A stretch of 64,000 nt of DNA from KBS50 sp042666615 (GTDB taxonomy: Bacteria; Actinomycetota; Actinomycetes; Mycobacteriales; Micromonosporaceae). How positions within the stretch are numbered: the stretch's first letter is position 1; each line of letters starts with the position of its first letter. Below, piece by piece: positions 41,081 to 51,575 of this stretch. The stretch spans positions 124,001 through 188,000 of the forward strand of contig NZ_JBHTDD010000010.1 in the NCBI RefSeq assembly GCF_042666615.1, given 5' to 3'. Made by a program: the position numbers and the translations under genes. The notes beneath the pieces are model-generated. The model did no database searches. It was not told the DNA's origin and was given only the letters and a program-made list of their open reading frames with translations.

Positions 41081-42499
41081 TCAGCCGCCGAAGTTCTGCG
41101 TCCAGTAGAGCCGGCCGTCGCCCCCCGTGGCCACGCCCACCCCGATGTCCTTGAAGGCGCAGTTCAGGATGTTGGCGCGGTGACCGGAGCTGTTCATCCA
41201 GCCGTCCATCACGGCGGCGGGGGTCGGGTAACCGTACGCGACGTTCTCCGCCATCGTCCGCCCGTCGTAGCCGGCCCGCCGGATGCGCTGGTCGAAGCTG
41301 CTGCCGTCGCTGCCGGTGTGCGACATCTTGTTGTGCTCCGCCTGGTCCTGGCTGTGCAGCCGGGCAGAGGTCATCAGGTGTGACTCAGCGGCGACCGCAC
41401 CGCAGCCGTTGGCCGACCGCTCCCGGTTGACGAGGTCGATCACCTGCTGCTCGGTGCTGCTGACCGAGCCGTTGCCGGATCCGCCGCTGCTGCCGCCCGA
41501 CCGGCTGGCCGGGGCGGACTCGGTCCGCCGGGCCGGCGGGGCCGTCGAGCGGCGGGGCGCCGGGGTGGTGGCCGCCGGCTTGCTGGGACTGGCGCTCGGG
41601 GTCGGTGCGGCGCTCGTCGGGACGGGCTCGGTCGGGCTCTCCGTCGGGTCGCCGAAGGGGTCAGCCGCCTCGGTGGGCGCGGTTCCGCCGTCGGCGGTGG
41701 TCGTCGTGCGGGATGTCGGCTCCTGCGAGTCGGGCAGCACCATGGCGCCGACGCCGACCATCACGGCCAGGGTCGCGGCGGCGGCGGCTCCGGCGAGGAC
41801 CAGCGGCCGGGGCAGCCGGCGAGCCGGCGGTTCCGAGGCCGTACCGGCGCGGTCCGCCGCGTCCCACTTGGCGGTGTGGTCGGGGTACGAGCCGCGCTCG
41901 TCGCCGGCGTTCGGCGGGTCGGCCCAGAAGCCACCGATCGGACGCTCGGGTCCGTCGCCGTGCGCGTCCCGGTCCATGCCATACCCAGGATGGCCCTGGT
42001 GGAACCCGCCCTGGTGGAACCCGCCCTGGTCGAACCCGCCCTGGTCGAACCCGCCCTGGTCGAACCCGCCCTGGTCGAACCCGCCCTGGTCGAGTCCGTC
42101 CCGATGTCCGGGGTAACCGGGTCCGTCGGCGTAGCCGGGTCCGTCGGCGTAGCCGTGCCCGCCGGCGAAGCCCGGGGCCTGGGTCGGGTAGTCGTCGCGG
42201 TCCGAGTCGTACGGCGGTCGTGCGTCGAACGCGGGCCGGTACTGGCCGTCCTCGCCGCCGGGGCCCGGATAGCCACCGACGGTCGGGTACGCGTCCGTGG
42301 CGCCCCGGTCCGGGTCGTACGGTTCGCCGCTGGCCGCGGCGTGGCCGGCGGCCTCCGTGCCGCCGTACGGATACCGCCCGTCGGGGTCGTACGAGTGGTG
42401 GAGGGCGTCGTACCACGGCTGCGGCGCCGGTTCGTCCGCCGTTCGCCGGTCGGCCCAGTTCGGGTCGCTCGGGTCGATCCGGTCGTTCCAACCCTGCAC
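41081..42499 (-). CDS. CAP-domain (SCP-like) membrane-anchored protein with GGFDQ repeats
   Basis: A 472-residue protein. Residues 1-230 are cytoplasmic and rich in Gly, Asp, Tyr and Pro, with seven GGFDQ/GGFHQ-type units at about 134-168. A membrane segment (PLVLAGAAAAATLAVMVGVG) follows near residue 235, then a Thr/Pro/Ser linker. The C-terminal 130 residues are a CAP domain: VIDLVNRERSANGCGAV, SARLHSQDQAEHNKMSHTGS, RRAGYDGRTMAENVAYGY, MDGWMNSSGHRANIL and YWTQNFG, with the His-Glu-Glu-His pattern. CAP proteins bind sterols or wall polymers; the role here is unknown. GTG 42499 follows a GGAG. Confidence 0.85.
   Translation of the reverse strand: MQGWNDRIDPSDPNWADRRTADEPAPQPWYDALHHSYDPDGRYPYGGTEAAGHAAASGEPYDPDRGATDAYPTVGGYPGPGGEDGQYRPAFDARPPYDSDRDDYPTQAPGFAGGHGYADGPGYADGPGYPGHRDGLDQGGFDQGGFDQGGFDQGGFDQGGFHQGGFHQGHPGYGMDRDAHGDGPERPIGGFWADPPNAGDERGSYPDHTAKWDAADRAGTASEPPARRLPRPLVLAGAAAAATLAVMVGVGAMVLPDSQEPTSRTTTTADGGTAPTEAADPFGDPTESPTEPVPTSAAPTPSASPSKPAATTPAPRRSTAPPARRTESAPASRSGGSSGGSGNGSVSSTEQQVIDLVNRERSANGCGAVAAESHLMTSARLHSQDQAEHNKMSHTGSDGSSFDQRIRRAGYDGRTMAENVAYGYPTPAAVMDGWMNSSGHRANILNCAFKDIGVGVATGGDGRLYWTQNFGG
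41996..42100. repeat. 15-bp tandem repeats encoding GGFDQ
   Basis: Six exact-length 15-base units (starts 41996, 42011, 42026, 42041, 42056, 42071) plus a degenerate seventh. Two have CTGGTGGAACCCGCC and four CTGGTCGAACCCGCC, so the change from HQ to DQ is one base. In frame with the CAP gene; a variable-number repeat. Confidence 0.95.
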
Positions 42500-42877
42500 G
42501 CGCTCGCCTCCGTAAATTGCCAGTCGTGAAGCCCGGCCGAGGTTACGGTGTCACGTCGCGCGCCAGCAATCTGGCTAAGGAAGACATAAGGCTGAGGTAA
42601 AGACCGAAAACCGGGGTGCCGGAGGCGGCTCGACGGTACACTGTCATCGTCCGAACAGTGATCTTGTTCGTGCCAAGCGGCGGCCGGGTCTGGGCGACAC
42701 CGGTCGACACGGAAGACTTCCGCGCGCCACGTAACTTGACGAAGCGAGCGTGTCGACACACTATAGAGGTGTCGCCAGTCGCGCCCAATCGTGCCCAATG
42801 TGTGCTCGAGGGCGCATGTTGCGAGCGATGGGGCGCGCGTTGGCCGGCCTACCGGCAGCGCATCAAAGGGAGACGAT
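42500..42877. other. Gap between CAP gene and coiled-coil peptide gene
   Basis: No gene is seen. The first 60 bases form the CAP-gene upstream region. TTGACG (42736-42741) and CACTAT (42759-42764), 17 bases apart, form the most promising promoter, pointing to the small gene on the plus strand and giving a leader of about 105 bases. The leader contains repeated CGCCCAATCGTGCCCAATG text, with no hairpin I can rank. Confidence 0.5.
42736..42764 (+). promoter_or_regulatory. Candidate promoter for the coiled-coil peptide gene
   Basis: TTGACG, a 17-base spacer and CACTAT. The -35 is near-consensus; the -10 keeps the A at position 2 and T at position 6. Confidence 0.45.
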
Positions 42878-43072
42878 ATGGCGAAGGCCCTCTACGGCCA
42901 CGTGGGTGCGGCGCCTGACCGGCGCCTCCTCGACGAGGTCACGCGGTTGCGTGCCAGGGTCGAGGCGTTGGAGTTCGAGATCACGCGTCTGCGAGCGGAG
43001 AACGATCGGCTCGCCGCCGCGACGGCCGAGGCGGATAATCTGCTCCGGCTGACCGAACCGGCGCTGACCTGA
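42878..43072 (+). CDS. 64-residue coiled-coil protein
   Basis: A small protein of unknown function: MAKALYGHVGAAPDRRLLDE, then VTRLRARVEALEFEITRL and RAENDRLAAATAEADNLL. From residue 18 to the end the Leu/Ile spacing is a heptad coiled coil. It resembles short conserved actinobacterial coiled-coil peptides starting MAKALYGHVG, but I know no function for them. ATG 42878 follows AAAGGGAGAC. Transcribed alone, with its own candidate promoter and a terminator 50 bases after the stop. Confidence 0.8.
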   Translation: MAKALYGHVGAAPDRRLLDEVTRLRARVEALEFEITRLRAENDRLAAATAEADNLLRLTEPALT

Positions 43073-43423
43073 TCCGAGCGGTCATCCACCGCCCGGTAAC
43101 GGCACAGTACAACTGAACACAGAACGCGCGCCGGCACATCCGTGACGGCGCGCGTTCTTGTGCCCGGCGACGCCGGTCCCGATCACGGAGCCGTGGTGGT
43201 GACCGGCGAACGGCACGGGCACGCCCGGTAAGCTGCGACGCGCGCCGCGGATCGGCCCGGCAGTGTGCGGGTTACGCTGCGAAGACCCGGTCGCGGAGGC
43301 GGCCGGTTCGCGAACGGCCCGGTTCGCGCCAGACGCTGGGGAGCCGATCCGGGATCGGCACCGGGCGCCGGGCCGGGGAGGCGACCGTCGGCCCCGACGG
43401 CGCGGCGGACGAGGATCGGGAAC
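43073..43423. other. Gap before smc
   Basis: Holds the terminator of the coiled-coil peptide gene (43121-43158) and about 260 bases of GC-rich sequence. The sequence extends in frame before smc without coding character (Arg/Gly/Pro-rich). An acylphosphatase gene often precedes smc in actinobacteria; I see none here. Confidence 0.5.
43121..43160 (+). terminator. Terminator after the coiled-coil peptide gene
   Basis: Arms AGAACGCGCGCCG (43121-43133) and CGGCGCGCGTTCT (43146-43158) pair perfectly and are followed by TG. Clear 13-base hairpin. Confidence 0.75.
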
Positions 43424-46400
43424 GTGTATCTCAAGACCCTGACGGTGAAGGGCTTCAAGTCCTTCGCCTCGGCGACCACGTTGAAGCTGGAGCCGGGCAT
43501 CACCTGCGTGGTGGGCCCGAACGGCTCCGGCAAGTCCAACGTCGTCGACGCCATCGCCTGGGTGCTCGGCGAGCACAGCGCGAAGGCCCTGCGCGGCGGC
43601 AAGATGGAAGACGTGATCTTCGCCGGCACCGCCGGTCGGGCACCCCTGGGCCGCGCCGAGGTCACTCTCACCATCGACAACACCGACGGCGCGCTTCCGA
43701 TCGACTACACCGAGGTGTCGATTACCCGCCGGATGTTCCGCTCGGGGGAGAGCGAATACGAGATCAACGGCAGCGGTTGCCGCCTGCTCGACATCCAGGA
43801 ACTGCTCTCCGACTCCGGAATCGGCCGCGAGATGCACGTCATCGTCGGGCAGGGACAGCTCGACGCCGTCCTGCACGCCAAGCCGGAGGACCGCCGGGCC
43901 TTCATCGAGGAGGCCGCCGGCGTACTCAAGCACCGCAAGCGCAAGGAAAAGGCGCTGCGCAAGCTCGACGCGATGCAGACCAACCTGAACCGGCTGACCG
44001 ACCTGACCACGGAACTCCGCCGGCAGCTCAAGCCGCTCGGCCGGCAGGCCGAGGTGGCCCGCCGGGCCGCGGTGATCCAGGCGAACCTCCGGGACGCCCG
44101 GCTGCGGCTGCTCGCCGACGACCTGTCCACCCTGCGCACCACCCTGGACAAGGAGATCGCCGACGAGACCGCCTTGCGGGACCGGCGGGAGCGGGTCGAA
44201 GCCGAACACGCCGAGGTGCAGTACCGGCTGGCGGAGCTGGAAGCGGCTCTGGCCGAGGACGCCCCGATGCTGGCGAACGCCCAGGACACCTGGTTCAAGC
44301 TGGCCGCGTTGCAGGAGCGGTTCCGGTCCACCGAGCAGTTGGCCCGGGAACGGCTGCGGCACATGAGTGCCACCCCGGACGACGAGCGGCCGGGTCGCGA
44401 CCCCGACCAGCTCACGGCCGAGGCGGAACGGGTCCGCGAGCAGGAGGAGGAACTGCGCGCCGCGCTCACCGACGACCAGGTGCACCTCGCCGAGGCGGTG
44501 GAGCACCGGCAGGAGCTGGAACGGCAGCTCGCCGCCGCGGAACGGTCGCTGGTCACCGCCGCCAAAGCCATCGCCGACCGGCGCGAGGGCTTGGCGAAGC
44601 TGACCGGGCAAGTCAACTCCGCCCGGGCCCGGACCTCGTCGGCCGCCGAGGAGATCGCTCGGTTGGCCGCCGCGCACGCCGACGCGTTGGCCCGCGCCGA
44701 GCACGCGCAGGCCGAGCTGGACGTGGTGGCTGAACAATCCACCGAGGCCGACCGGGACAACGCCGAGCTGGACGCCCGGCACGCGCAGGCGCAGGCCGCC
44801 CAGGACCAGGCGGCGGCCCGGGTACGCGCGCTGTCCGACGCCGAGCGGGCCGCCGAGAAGGACGCGGCCTCCTGGAAGGCCCGCGAGGAGGCGCTGTCCA
44901 TGGGGCTGCGCCGGGCGGACGGCGCCGGCGCCCTGCTCTCCCGGGCCAGCGAGGTTCCGGGCCTGCTCGGCGGTCTCGCCGGGCTGCTCACCGTGGCGCC
45001 CGGGCACGAGGCGGCGCTGGCCGCCGCGCTCGGCGCGCTCGCCGACGCCGTCGCCGTACGCGGGGTGGACGAGGCGGCCGAGGCGATGCGGCTGTTGAAG
45101 ATCTCCGACGCCGGCCGGGCAAGTCTGCTGGTGGCCGGCGACGCCGGTCCCGGCATGATCGGCTCGCTGGACGCGCTGCGGCCGGAGCTGCCCGACGGCG
45201 CCCGGTGGGCACCGGACCTGGTTAGCTGCCCCGACGACATCCGCCCCGCGGTGCACCGGGCGCTGCGTGATGTCGCGCTCGTGCCTGACCTGGCGGCGGC
45301 CACCGCGCTGGTCTCAGCCAACGCCGAACTGCGCGCGGTCACTCCGGACGGGGACGTGGTCGGCGCGTACGCCGCCGCGGGCGGCTCGGCGAAGGCGCCG
45401 AGCTACATCGAGGTGCAGGCGGCGGTCGAGGAGGCCCGGGCCAACCGCACGACGGCCGAGCAGACAATCGCCGAACTGAACGAGCAGCTCGCCGAGGCGC
45501 GCGAGGAGGTCGTCACGCGCAAGGCCGAGACGGCAGCCGCCGCGGCGGTGAAGCGGGAAGCCGAGGGGCAGCGCAACGCCGCCGCCCGCCGGCTGGCCGA
45601 GTTGGGGGCGGCGGCCCGCTCCGCCAAGGCCGAAACGGATCGGCTCGCCGAATCCAGAGCGCGGGCCGAGGAGGCCCGGGAGCGGGACGTGACCGCCCTG
45701 GCCGAGCTGGAGGAACGGCTCCGGTTGGCGGAGGACACGCCGATCGACGAGGAGCCGTCCACCGACGAACGGGACGAACTGGCCAACTACCTGCCCTCGG
45801 CCCGGCAGAACGAGATGGAGGTCCGGCTCGCGGTGCGTACCGCCGAGGAGCGGGTCGCGGCCATCGCGGGTCGGGCCGACTCGCTGCTGCGTCAGGCCGC
45901 GGCCGAGCGGGCCGCCCGGGAACGGGCCGCCGCCCGCCGGGCCGCGCGGGCCCGTGGCGCGGCCATCGCCCGGGCCGTCGAGAACGGCGCCCGGGACGCC
46001 CTCACCCGGCTGGCGATCTCGCTGTCCACCGCCGAACGCAGCCGGGACGAGATCGCCGCGGCGCGGTCCGCCCGAGAGGCCGAGCTGCAGGAGGTGCGCG
46101 GCGCCGCCAAGCGGCTCGGGGCCGACCTGGAGCGGCTGACCAGCGCCGTGCACCGCGACGAGGTCGCCCGGGCCGAGCAGCGGATGCGGATCGAGCAGCT
46201 AGAGGCCAAGGCCGCCGAGGACTTCGCCCTGGACGTGGAGACGTTGCTCGCCGAGTACGGCCCGGAGAACCCGGTGCCACCCACGGACGCCGAGCTGGCC
46301 GCGGCCGAACGGGACGGGGTACGGGCGCCCGAGCCGGTCCCGTTCGAACGCGCGATGCAGGAGAAGCGGGCCGCCAAGGCGGAACGGGAGCTGGCCCTGC

Positions 46401-47002
46401 TCGGCAAGGTCAACCCGCTCGCGCTGGAGGAGTTCGCCGCGCTCGAGGAGCGGTTCAAGTTCCTCTCCGACCAGCTCGAGGACCTTAAGGCCACCCGGCG
46501 CGACCTGCTCACCGTGGTCAAGGACGTGGACGACCGCATCCTGGAGGTCTTCGCCAGCGCGTACGAGGACACGGCCCGCGAGTTCGAACAGGTCTTCGGT
46601 GTGCTCTTCCCGGGCGGTGAGGGTCGGCTGGTGCTCACCGACCCGGAGGACCTGCTCACCACCGGCGTCGAGGTGGAGGCCCGGCCACCGGGTAAGAAGA
46701 TCAAGCGGTTGTCGCTGTTGTCCGGCGGGGAACGCTCGTTGACCGCGGTGGCGTTGCTGGTGGCCATCTTCCGGGCCCGGCCCAGCCCGTTCTACATCAT
46801 GGACGAGGTGGAGGCGGCACTCGACGACGTCAACCTCGGCCGGTTGATCACGCTGCTGGCCCAGCTCCGGGAGAAGAGCCAGCTCATCGTCATCACCCAC
46901 CAGAAGCGGACCATGGAGGTCGCCGACGCGCTGTACGGCGTCACCATGCGCAGCGGCGTCACCCAGGTGATCAGTCAGCGGATCAACACCGAGGAGGGCT
47001 GA
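43424..47002 (+). CDS. smc: Chromosome segregation protein SMC
   Basis: A 1192-residue condensin subunit that loops and compacts chromosomal DNA with ScpA/ScpB. The N-terminal head has VVGPNGSGKSNVVDAIAWVL (Walker A); two long coiled coils (about residues 170-500 and 680-1000) flank the hinge (residues 520-640, LGGLAGLLTVAPGHEAAL region). The C-terminal head has LSLLSGGERSLTAVALLVAI (signature) and PFYIMDEVEAALDDVNLG (Walker B). GTG 43424 (VYLKTLTVKGFKSF) is the family start. Length is normal. Its stop abuts the next ATG with no base between. Confidence 0.98.
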   Translation: MYLKTLTVKGFKSFASATTLKLEPGITCVVGPNGSGKSNVVDAIAWVLGEHSAKALRGGKMEDVIFAGTAGRAPLGRAEVTLTIDNTDGALPIDYTEVSITRRMFRSGESEYEINGSGCRLLDIQELLSDSGIGREMHVIVGQGQLDAVLHAKPEDRRAFIEEAAGVLKHRKRKEKALRKLDAMQTNLNRLTDLTTELRRQLKPLGRQAEVARRAAVIQANLRDARLRLLADDLSTLRTTLDKEIADETALRDRRERVEAEHAEVQYRLAELEAALAEDAPMLANAQDTWFKLAALQERFRSTEQLARERLRHMSATPDDERPGRDPDQLTAEAERVREQEEELRAALTDDQVHLAEAVEHRQELERQLAAAERSLVTAAKAIADRREGLAKLTGQVNSARARTSSAAEEIARLAAAHADALARAEHAQAELDVVAEQSTEADRDNAELDARHAQAQAAQDQAAARVRALSDAERAAEKDAASWKAREEALSMGLRRADGAGALLSRASEVPGLLGGLAGLLTVAPGHEAALAAALGALADAVAVRGVDEAAEAMRLLKISDAGRASLLVAGDAGPGMIGSLDALRPELPDGARWAPDLVSCPDDIRPAVHRALRDVALVPDLAAATALVSANAELRAVTPDGDVVGAYAAAGGSAKAPSYIEVQAAVEEARANRTTAEQTIAELNEQLAEAREEVVTRKAETAAAAAVKREAEGQRNAAARRLAELGAAARSAKAETDRLAESRARAEEARERDVTALAELEERLRLAEDTPIDEEPSTDERDELANYLPSARQNEMEVRLAVRTAEERVAAIAGRADSLLRQAAAERAARERAAARRAARARGAAIARAVENGARDALTRLAISLSTAERSRDEIAAARSAREAELQEVRGAAKRLGADLERLTSAVHRDEVARAEQRMRIEQLEAKAAEDFALDVETLLAEYGPENPVPPTDAELAAAERDGVRAPEPVPFERAMQEKRAAKAERELALLGKVNPLALEEFAALEERFKFLSDQLEDLKATRRDLLTVVKDVDDRILEVFASAYEDTAREFEQVFGVLFPGGEGRLVLTDPEDLLTTGVEVEARPPGKKIKRLSLLSGGERSLTAVALLVAIFRARPSPFYIMDEVEAALDDVNLGRLITLLAQLREKSQLIVITHQKRTMEVADALYGVTMRSGVTQVISQRINTEEG

Positions 47003-47623
47003 ATGGCGCGCGACCGCGCGACCGCGTTGCTTGTCGACATGGACGGCGTACTGCGTCGCTGGGATCCGGAGGTCATCGCGGGGGTGGAGCGGCGGTACGG
47101 GCTGCCGCACGACGCGCTGCTGGGCACCGCGATGCGCTGGGCGCTGCTGCAACCGGTGATCACCGGACAGGTCACCCACGCGGACTGGATGTCCACCGTG
47201 GTGGACGCCCTCGCGGTGGCGACCGGTGACCTGAACCGGGCGCGGGCGGCGGTCGCCGAGTGGGAGCGGTACCGGGGCGAGGTCGACCCGGACGTGCTGG
47301 CCTTCGTCCGCCAGGTGCGGGCTTCCGGCCTCCGGGTCGGGCTGGCCACCAACGCCACCGACCTGCTGGACGCGGACCTGGAGCGGCTGGGCCTGACCGG
47401 CGAACTCGACGCGGTCGTCAACTCGTCCGTCCTCGGCGTGCACAAGCCCAGCCGGGACTACTTCCAGCAGGCGTGCGCCGCCATCGGTGCGCCACCGAAG
47501 CGGGTGCTGTTCGTCGACGACTCGGACCGGGCGGTGGCCGGGGCCCGGGCGGCCGGCCTGTCAGCGTACCGGTGGAGCGGTCCGACGGACCTGCCGTACC
47601 TGCGGGCCGCGCTCGCGCTGTGA
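47003..47623 (+). CDS. HAD-family hydrolase
   Basis: A 206-residue HAD phosphatase-like protein. TALLVDMDGVLRRWDPE has the nucleophile motif DxDG; GLATNATDLLDADLERLGL is motif II, HKPSRDYFQQACAAIG has the Lys of motif III, and VLFVDDSDRAVAGARAAGL is motif IV. The cap is small, like HAD-IA phosphatases; substrate unknown. It starts one base after the smc stop, which suggests co-translation. Convergent with the DinB-family gene. Confidence 0.9.
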   Translation: MARDRATALLVDMDGVLRRWDPEVIAGVERRYGLPHDALLGTAMRWALLQPVITGQVTHADWMSTVVDALAVATGDLNRARAAVAEWERYRGEVDPDVLAFVRQVRASGLRVGLATNATDLLDADLERLGLTGELDAVVNSSVLGVHKPSRDYFQQACAAIGAPPKRVLFVDDSDRAVAGARAAGLSAYRWSGPTDLPYLRAALAL

Positions 47624-47650
47624 AGGCGCCGCCGCGCGAGGACGGACCTG

Positions 47651-48181
47651 TCAGTTGCCGGTGACGCCGTCGATGCGTTCCCGGATCAGGTCGGCGTGCC
47701 CGAGATGCTGGGCGTACTCCTCGATCATGTGGATGTAGACCCAGCGCAGACTCGTCTCGTTGACGCTGCCGTCGCGCCGGCGGAGCACGAACGTCTCGTC
47801 AAGCGACCGGCCGGCAACCGCCGCGCGGGCCGCGTCCAGCTCCGCGTGGAACAGGGCGAAGTCGGCCTCGGCGTCCGCCTCCGCGACGTCCTCGAAGTCG
47901 ATGTCCCCCCGCTCCTCGGTCTCGAACAGGCGGGGCACGTCCTCCCCGGCGAACCGTTCGCGGAACCACACCCGCTCCACGTACGCCATGTGCCGGACCA
48001 GGCCGAGCAGGGTCAGGTTGGACGGCTCCACACTGGCGATCTTGAGCTGCTCGGCGGTCAGGCCGGCGCACTTGGCCAGCAGGCTGTGTCGGTGCCAGTC
48101 CAGGAAGTTGTCAAGCGTCGTCCGCTCGTCGCCGGCATAGATCCCGGCGGGCCGGGACACCTCGGGTGCGATCCACGTCAT
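47651..48181 (-). CDS. DinB-like/DUF664 protein
   Basis: A 176-residue four-helix protein of the DinB/DUF664 superfamily, which includes mycothiol- or bacillithiol-dependent transferases and unknown metal-binding enzymes. FLDWHRHSLLAKCAGLTAEQL, LGLVRHMAYVERVWFRERFAGE and WVYIHMIEEYAQHLGHADLIRE hold the His residues that bind the metal. ATG 48181 (MTWIAPEVSRPAGIY) is the family start; the frame extends upstream without conservation. Not related to the polymerase also called DinB. Downstream of smc-HAD and convergent. Confidence 0.88.
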   Translation of the reverse strand: MTWIAPEVSRPAGIYAGDERTTLDNFLDWHRHSLLAKCAGLTAEQLKIASVEPSNLTLLGLVRHMAYVERVWFRERFAGEDVPRLFETEERGDIDFEDVAEADAEADFALFHAELDAARAAVAGRSLDETFVLRRRDGSVNETSLRWVYIHMIEEYAQHLGHADLIRERIDGVTGN

Positions 48182-48265
48182 CCACCCATGATCAGTGACC
48201 GCCCCCACGCCCGCCACCCCCACCCCCCACTCCGTCGATCTAGGGCAGATGGTCGTGATTGGAGA

Positions 48266-50104
<1,839 letters not shown>

Positions 50105-50297
50105 CGCTGGGCAGCAAGGCTACCCCCGCGCGCCGGGGTGGTGGCCCTCGACCAGCGCCGCGACCGGTCGGAGACGCCCGGCGATGACCCGACCGGGCCA
50201 CGGGGCACGACCGGCCGGACACCCGGCGGAACCCGGACCGGCGGGCCGTGACCCGCCCGATGGGACGCGCCGCGGCGCATCTGTCAGGATTCCGGGC

Positions 50298-51497
50298 ATG
50301 ACGGAATACCTCGTCCTCGCTCTCGTCCTGCTCGGCGTGCTGGTCCTCGGCGCGCTCGGCCTGGTGGTGCCCAAGCTGCGCCGGCGCCCCGGGCCGTCGG
50401 AGGTCGACGTCCGGACCGAGGAGGACCTGGCCGGCCCGCCGGCGGAGGCCGCCGAGGCGGACCGGAGCGCCACGATCGTCCAGGAACCTCCGGTGCTGTA
50501 CCCGCCGGAGACCGCCGAGCCGGCCGAAACCGCGCCGCCGGTGGAGCGTCCCGAGCCGACCGCCGGCCGGCTGGTCCGGCTGCGGGACCGGCTGTCCCGC
50601 TCGCAGAACGTCTTCGGCCGTGGGCTGCTCGGTCTGCTCAGCCGGGACCGGCTGGACGAGGACACCTGGGAGGAGATCGAGGACAGCCTGATCACCGCCG
50701 ACGTGGGGGTGGACGCCACCCGGGAGATCGTGGACCGGCTCCGGGAGCGTACCCGGGTGTTGGGCACCCGAAGTGGCACCGAACTTCGCGCGCTGCTCGC
50801 CGCCGAGTTGGTGAACGCCCTCGGTCCGGAGCTGGACCGCTCGCTGAAGGCCACCGCGCACGACGGCGTACCGGGGGTGGTGCTGGTCGTCGGCGTCAAC
50901 GGAGCCGGCAAGACCACCACCTGCGGCAAGATCGCCCGGGTGCTGGTGGCTGACGGCCGGTCCGTCGTCCTCGGCGCCGCCGACACGTTCCGGGCCGCCG
51001 CCGCCGACCAGCTCGCCACCTGGGCCGGCCGGGTCGGTGCGGAGGTGGTCCGTGGTGCCGAGCAGGCCGATCCGGCGAGCGTGGCATTCGATGCGGTACG
51101 CCGGGGTATCGACAGTGGGGTGGATACCGTCCTCATCGACACCGCGGGCCGCCTGCAGAACAAGGTCGGTCTCATGGACGAGTTGGGCAAGGTCAAGCGG
51201 GTGGTGGAGAAGCATGGACCGATCGACGAGACGCTGCTGGTCCTCGACGCCACCACCGGCCAGAACGGGCTGGAGCAGGCCCGGGTCTTCACCGAGGTGG
51301 TGAACGTCACGGGCGTGGCACTCACCAAGCTGGACGGTACGGCCAAGGGCGGCATCGTGATCGCGGTGCAGAACAAGCTCGGCATCCCGGTCAAGCTGGT
51401 CGGTCTCGGGGAGGGCCCGGACGACCTGGCGCCCTTCGAGCCCAGTCAGTTCGTGGACGCGTTGCTCGGTACCGAGCCGCTGGGCACGGACGCGTAG
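50298..51497 (+). CDS. ftsY: Signal recognition particle receptor FtsY
   Basis: A 399-residue GTPase that docks the SRP-ribosome complex to the membrane. Residues 5-25 are a membrane anchor (VLALVLLGVLVLGALGLVV), then an acidic disordered A-domain; the NG domain begins near residue 95. Motifs: VLVVGVNGAGKTTTCGKIA (G1), DTFRAAAADQLATWA, VLIDTAGRLQNKVGLMDEL (G3) and TKLDGTAKGG (G4). ATG 50298. The membrane anchor is an actinobacterial feature. Conserved between smc and amt in M. tuberculosis; here a PhoD and a DinB-like gene are inserted. Confidence 0.98.
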   Translation: MTEYLVLALVLLGVLVLGALGLVVPKLRRRPGPSEVDVRTEEDLAGPPAEAAEADRSATIVQEPPVLYPPETAEPAETAPPVERPEPTAGRLVRLRDRLSRSQNVFGRGLLGLLSRDRLDEDTWEEIEDSLITADVGVDATREIVDRLRERTRVLGTRSGTELRALLAAELVNALGPELDRSLKATAHDGVPGVVLVVGVNGAGKTTTCGKIARVLVADGRSVVLGAADTFRAAAADQLATWAGRVGAEVVRGAEQADPASVAFDAVRRGIDSGVDTVLIDTAGRLQNKVGLMDELGKVKRVVEKHGPIDETLLVLDATTGQNGLEQARVFTEVVNVTGVALTKLDGTAKGGIVIAVQNKLGIPVKLVGLGEGPDDLAPFEPSQFVDALLGTEPLGTDA

Positions 51498-51575
51498 CCT
51501 CGGGTGAGCAGCGATCAGCGGGCCGGCGCCTGGCGTGACCCCCGCGACCAGGGCCCCCGCCTCGGGAGACCGTAC

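Noticed and set aside
41996..42100. Short regularly spaced repeats, CRISPR-like at first sight
   Set aside because: The units are 15 bases, head-to-tail without spacers, and in frame with the CAP protein gene, so they are coding tandem repeats.
47651..48181. Second SOS polymerase (name DinB)
   Set aside because: The sequence is the unrelated four-helix DinB/DUF664 superfamily; it has no polymerase motifs and no LexA box.
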